Origin: Fluviicola sp.
Lineage (GTDB): Bacteria; Bacteroidota; Bacteroidia; Flavobacteriales_D; Crocinitomicaceae
NCBI GenBank assembly: GCA_017983675.1
Contig: JAGOAZ010000003.1
Coordinates: 1-34,718, forward strand
DNA: 34,718 nucleotides
Reading direction: 5' to 3'
Position numbers and translations under genes: made by a program. The notes beneath the pieces were generated by a model, which made no database searches, was not told the DNA's origin, and saw only the letters and a list, made by a program, of their open reading frames with translations. Positions 33,625 through 34,718 of the stretch are shown here, piece by piece; position 1 is the first letter of the stretch; the number at the start of each line of letters is the position of its first letter.

Positions 33625-34317
33625 ATGCAAATTGTCCATTTTCAAGATTTAGGGCTGATTGATTACCAAGAAGCGTGGGATTTTCAAGAACAGTTGTTCA
33701 AAGCAACAATTGATCGGAAAATTGCACAACGCAATGGTCTTACAACGGAACCAACAGAGAATCACTTGCTTTTCTGTGAGCATCCACACGTGTATACACT
33801 TGGCAAAAGTGGAAGTGTAGACCATTTACTCTTGTCTGATGACCAATTGACCGAACACGATGCGCGGTTCTATAAAATCAACCGCGGTGGCGATATTACC
33901 TATCACGGTCCTGGACAATTGGTGGCTTACCCAATCTTTGACCTCGATCATTTTTTCACAGATATCCACAAATACATGCGCATGCTCGAAGAAGCGGTTA
34001 TCTTAACTTTGGCTGATTTCGGCATCAAAGGAGATCGTTACGATGGATTGACGGGTGTTTGGATTGAACCAACGACCGAACGAGCGCGTAAAATTTGTGC
34101 CATGGGTGTGAAGTCTTCTCGTTGGGTAACCATGCATGGAATTGGTTTCAATGTCAATTCCAATTTGTCTTATTTTTCGCACATCGTGCCCTGTGGTATC
34201 GATGACAAAGCAGTCACCTCCATGCAACAAGAATTGGGTCACGAAGTTGACATGACTGCCGTAAAATCAGCATTAAAAAAACACTTGGCTGCTTGTTTTG
34301 CGTATCAATACGCCTGA
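33625..34317 (+). CDS. lipB: lipoyl(octanoyl) transferase
   Basis: The 230-aa enzyme moves octanoate from acyl carrier protein to the lipoyl domains of 2-oxoacid dehydrogenases and the glycine cleavage H protein, the first step of lipoate assembly before LipA. The family signature RGGDITYHGPGQLVAYPI is at 88-104. The catalytic lysine is K156 in ARKICAMGVK and the acyl-accepting cysteine C190 in SHIVPCGI. LFCEHPHVYTLGKSG near residue 49 is also typical. The ATG at 33625 gives MQIVHFQDLGLIDY, the expected family N-terminus, although it lies only 4 bases after a -7 element. lipA is not in the window. Confidence 0.97.
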   Translation: MQIVHFQDLGLIDYQEAWDFQEQLFKATIDRKIAQRNGLTTEPTENHLLFCEHPHVYTLGKSGSVDHLLLSDDQLTEHDARFYKINRGGDITYHGPGQLVAYPIFDLDHFFTDIHKYMRMLEEAVILTLADFGIKGDRYDGLTGVWIEPTTERARKICAMGVKSSRWVTMHGIGFNVNSNLSYFSHIVPCGIDDKAVTSMQQELGHEVDMTAVKSALKKHLAACFAYQYA

Positions 34318-34350
34318 AATCACTAATTTTAACGAAAATTAATCCATCAC

Positions 34351-34718
34351 ATGCGTGCAGATATATTAAGTCCTTTGGTCGAAAATGTAAAAATGGTTGT
34401 TGTTCCTGAGAAAAACGAAGAAGGAGCAACGCAACATTATGTTTATTTATTGAACTTGCGCGATGATATCATGGAAGGAATTATCATTACCAGTAAAGGG
34501 TTTGGCGTTGATCAAACGACTGGTGAAAAAATAACGACATCCATGTTGCGCCATTCGCTCGAAGTCCTTTTACCCGATGAAGCTGCTAAGATTGAACCAA
34601 TCATGGAAGATGTTTTCAAGTTGACGAATGAATTCCTAATCAGTTTTTGGGTGGAAGACACGATGTACGATAAAAAATTCATCTTTTTACCCGAAACAAT
34701 CAACGAGAAAAATTACGT
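34351..34718 (+). CDS. conserved uncharacterised protein, cut by the window end
   Basis: An ATG at 34351 opens a frame of about 122 codons that runs off the right edge. The product begins MRADILSPLVENVKMVVVPE and contains YVYLLNLRDDIMEGIIIT, TGEKITTSMLRHSLEVLLP, KIEPIMEDVFKL and KKFIFLPETI. It resembles a short (roughly 140-aa) uncharacterised protein conserved in Flavobacteriia. There is no signal peptide or membrane helix, so it is probably cytoplasmic. It follows lipB by 33 bases. A weak -7-like TAATTTTA lies at 34324-34331. Function unknown. Confidence 0.7.
   Translation, partial: MRADILSPLVENVKMVVVPEKNEEGATQHYVYLLNLRDDIMEGIIITSKGFGVDQTTGEKITTSMLRHSLEVLLPDEAAKIEPIMEDVFKLTNEFLISFWVEDTMYDKKFIFLPETINEKNY

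Overview
The window looks like a chromosomal segment of a Bacteroidota species, most likely Flavobacteriales (a Crocinitomicaceae/Fluviicola-like genome is a guess). The grounds are: several promoters with the Bacteroidota -7 element TAnnTTTG, low G+C with little Shine-Dalgarno signal, two secreted proteins with type IX secretion (T9SS) type A sorting domains, a Bacteroidota-type arginine decarboxylase, a BatD protein and a short NuoG. No rRNA, tRNA or CRISPR array was recognised.

Layout. Positions 1-1220 hold a tyrosine recombinase on the minus strand, with two overlapping, mutually exclusive inverted repeats just beyond its 3' end. A hairpin-bearing intergenic repeat follows. Then come arsC-family and speA genes, a 125-aa orphan that converges with a small zinc-ribbon protein, an orphan batD, and a 54-aa membrane microprotein at 6250-6414. 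Housekeeping genes rplU-rpmA and serS each sit in a unit ended by a clear intrinsic terminator. A 608-aa TPR lipoprotein/periplasmic-type protein comes next.

Positions 10655-23413 are one uninterrupted 14-gene nuoA-N operon for the proton-pumping NADH:quinone oxidoreductase (complex I). Genes overlap or lie within about 20 bp of each other. nuoC and nuoD are separate, and NuoG lacks the large molybdopterin-like domain. A YD-repeat secreted protein without an ATG start follows directly, in frame with the nuoN stop.

The only gene-free stretch over 300 bases (24386-24774) holds a 112/113-bp tandem repeat (2.35 copies) and a bidirectional terminator. Beyond it, on the minus strand, are the periplasmic foldase ppiD and a thioredoxin-fold DUF255 (YyaL/SPATA20) protein.

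Positions 29160-33546 are the accessory part: two tandemly duplicated T9SS-exported proteins, each with seven propeller-like repeats, followed by two small tandemly duplicated proteins that resemble outer-membrane barrels. All four run in the same direction and are tightly packed. This four-gene cassette and the 112-bp repeat are the best candidates for something undescribed. The window ends with lipB, apparently transcribed from a promoter that leaves almost no leader, and the 5' part of a conserved uncharacterised gene.
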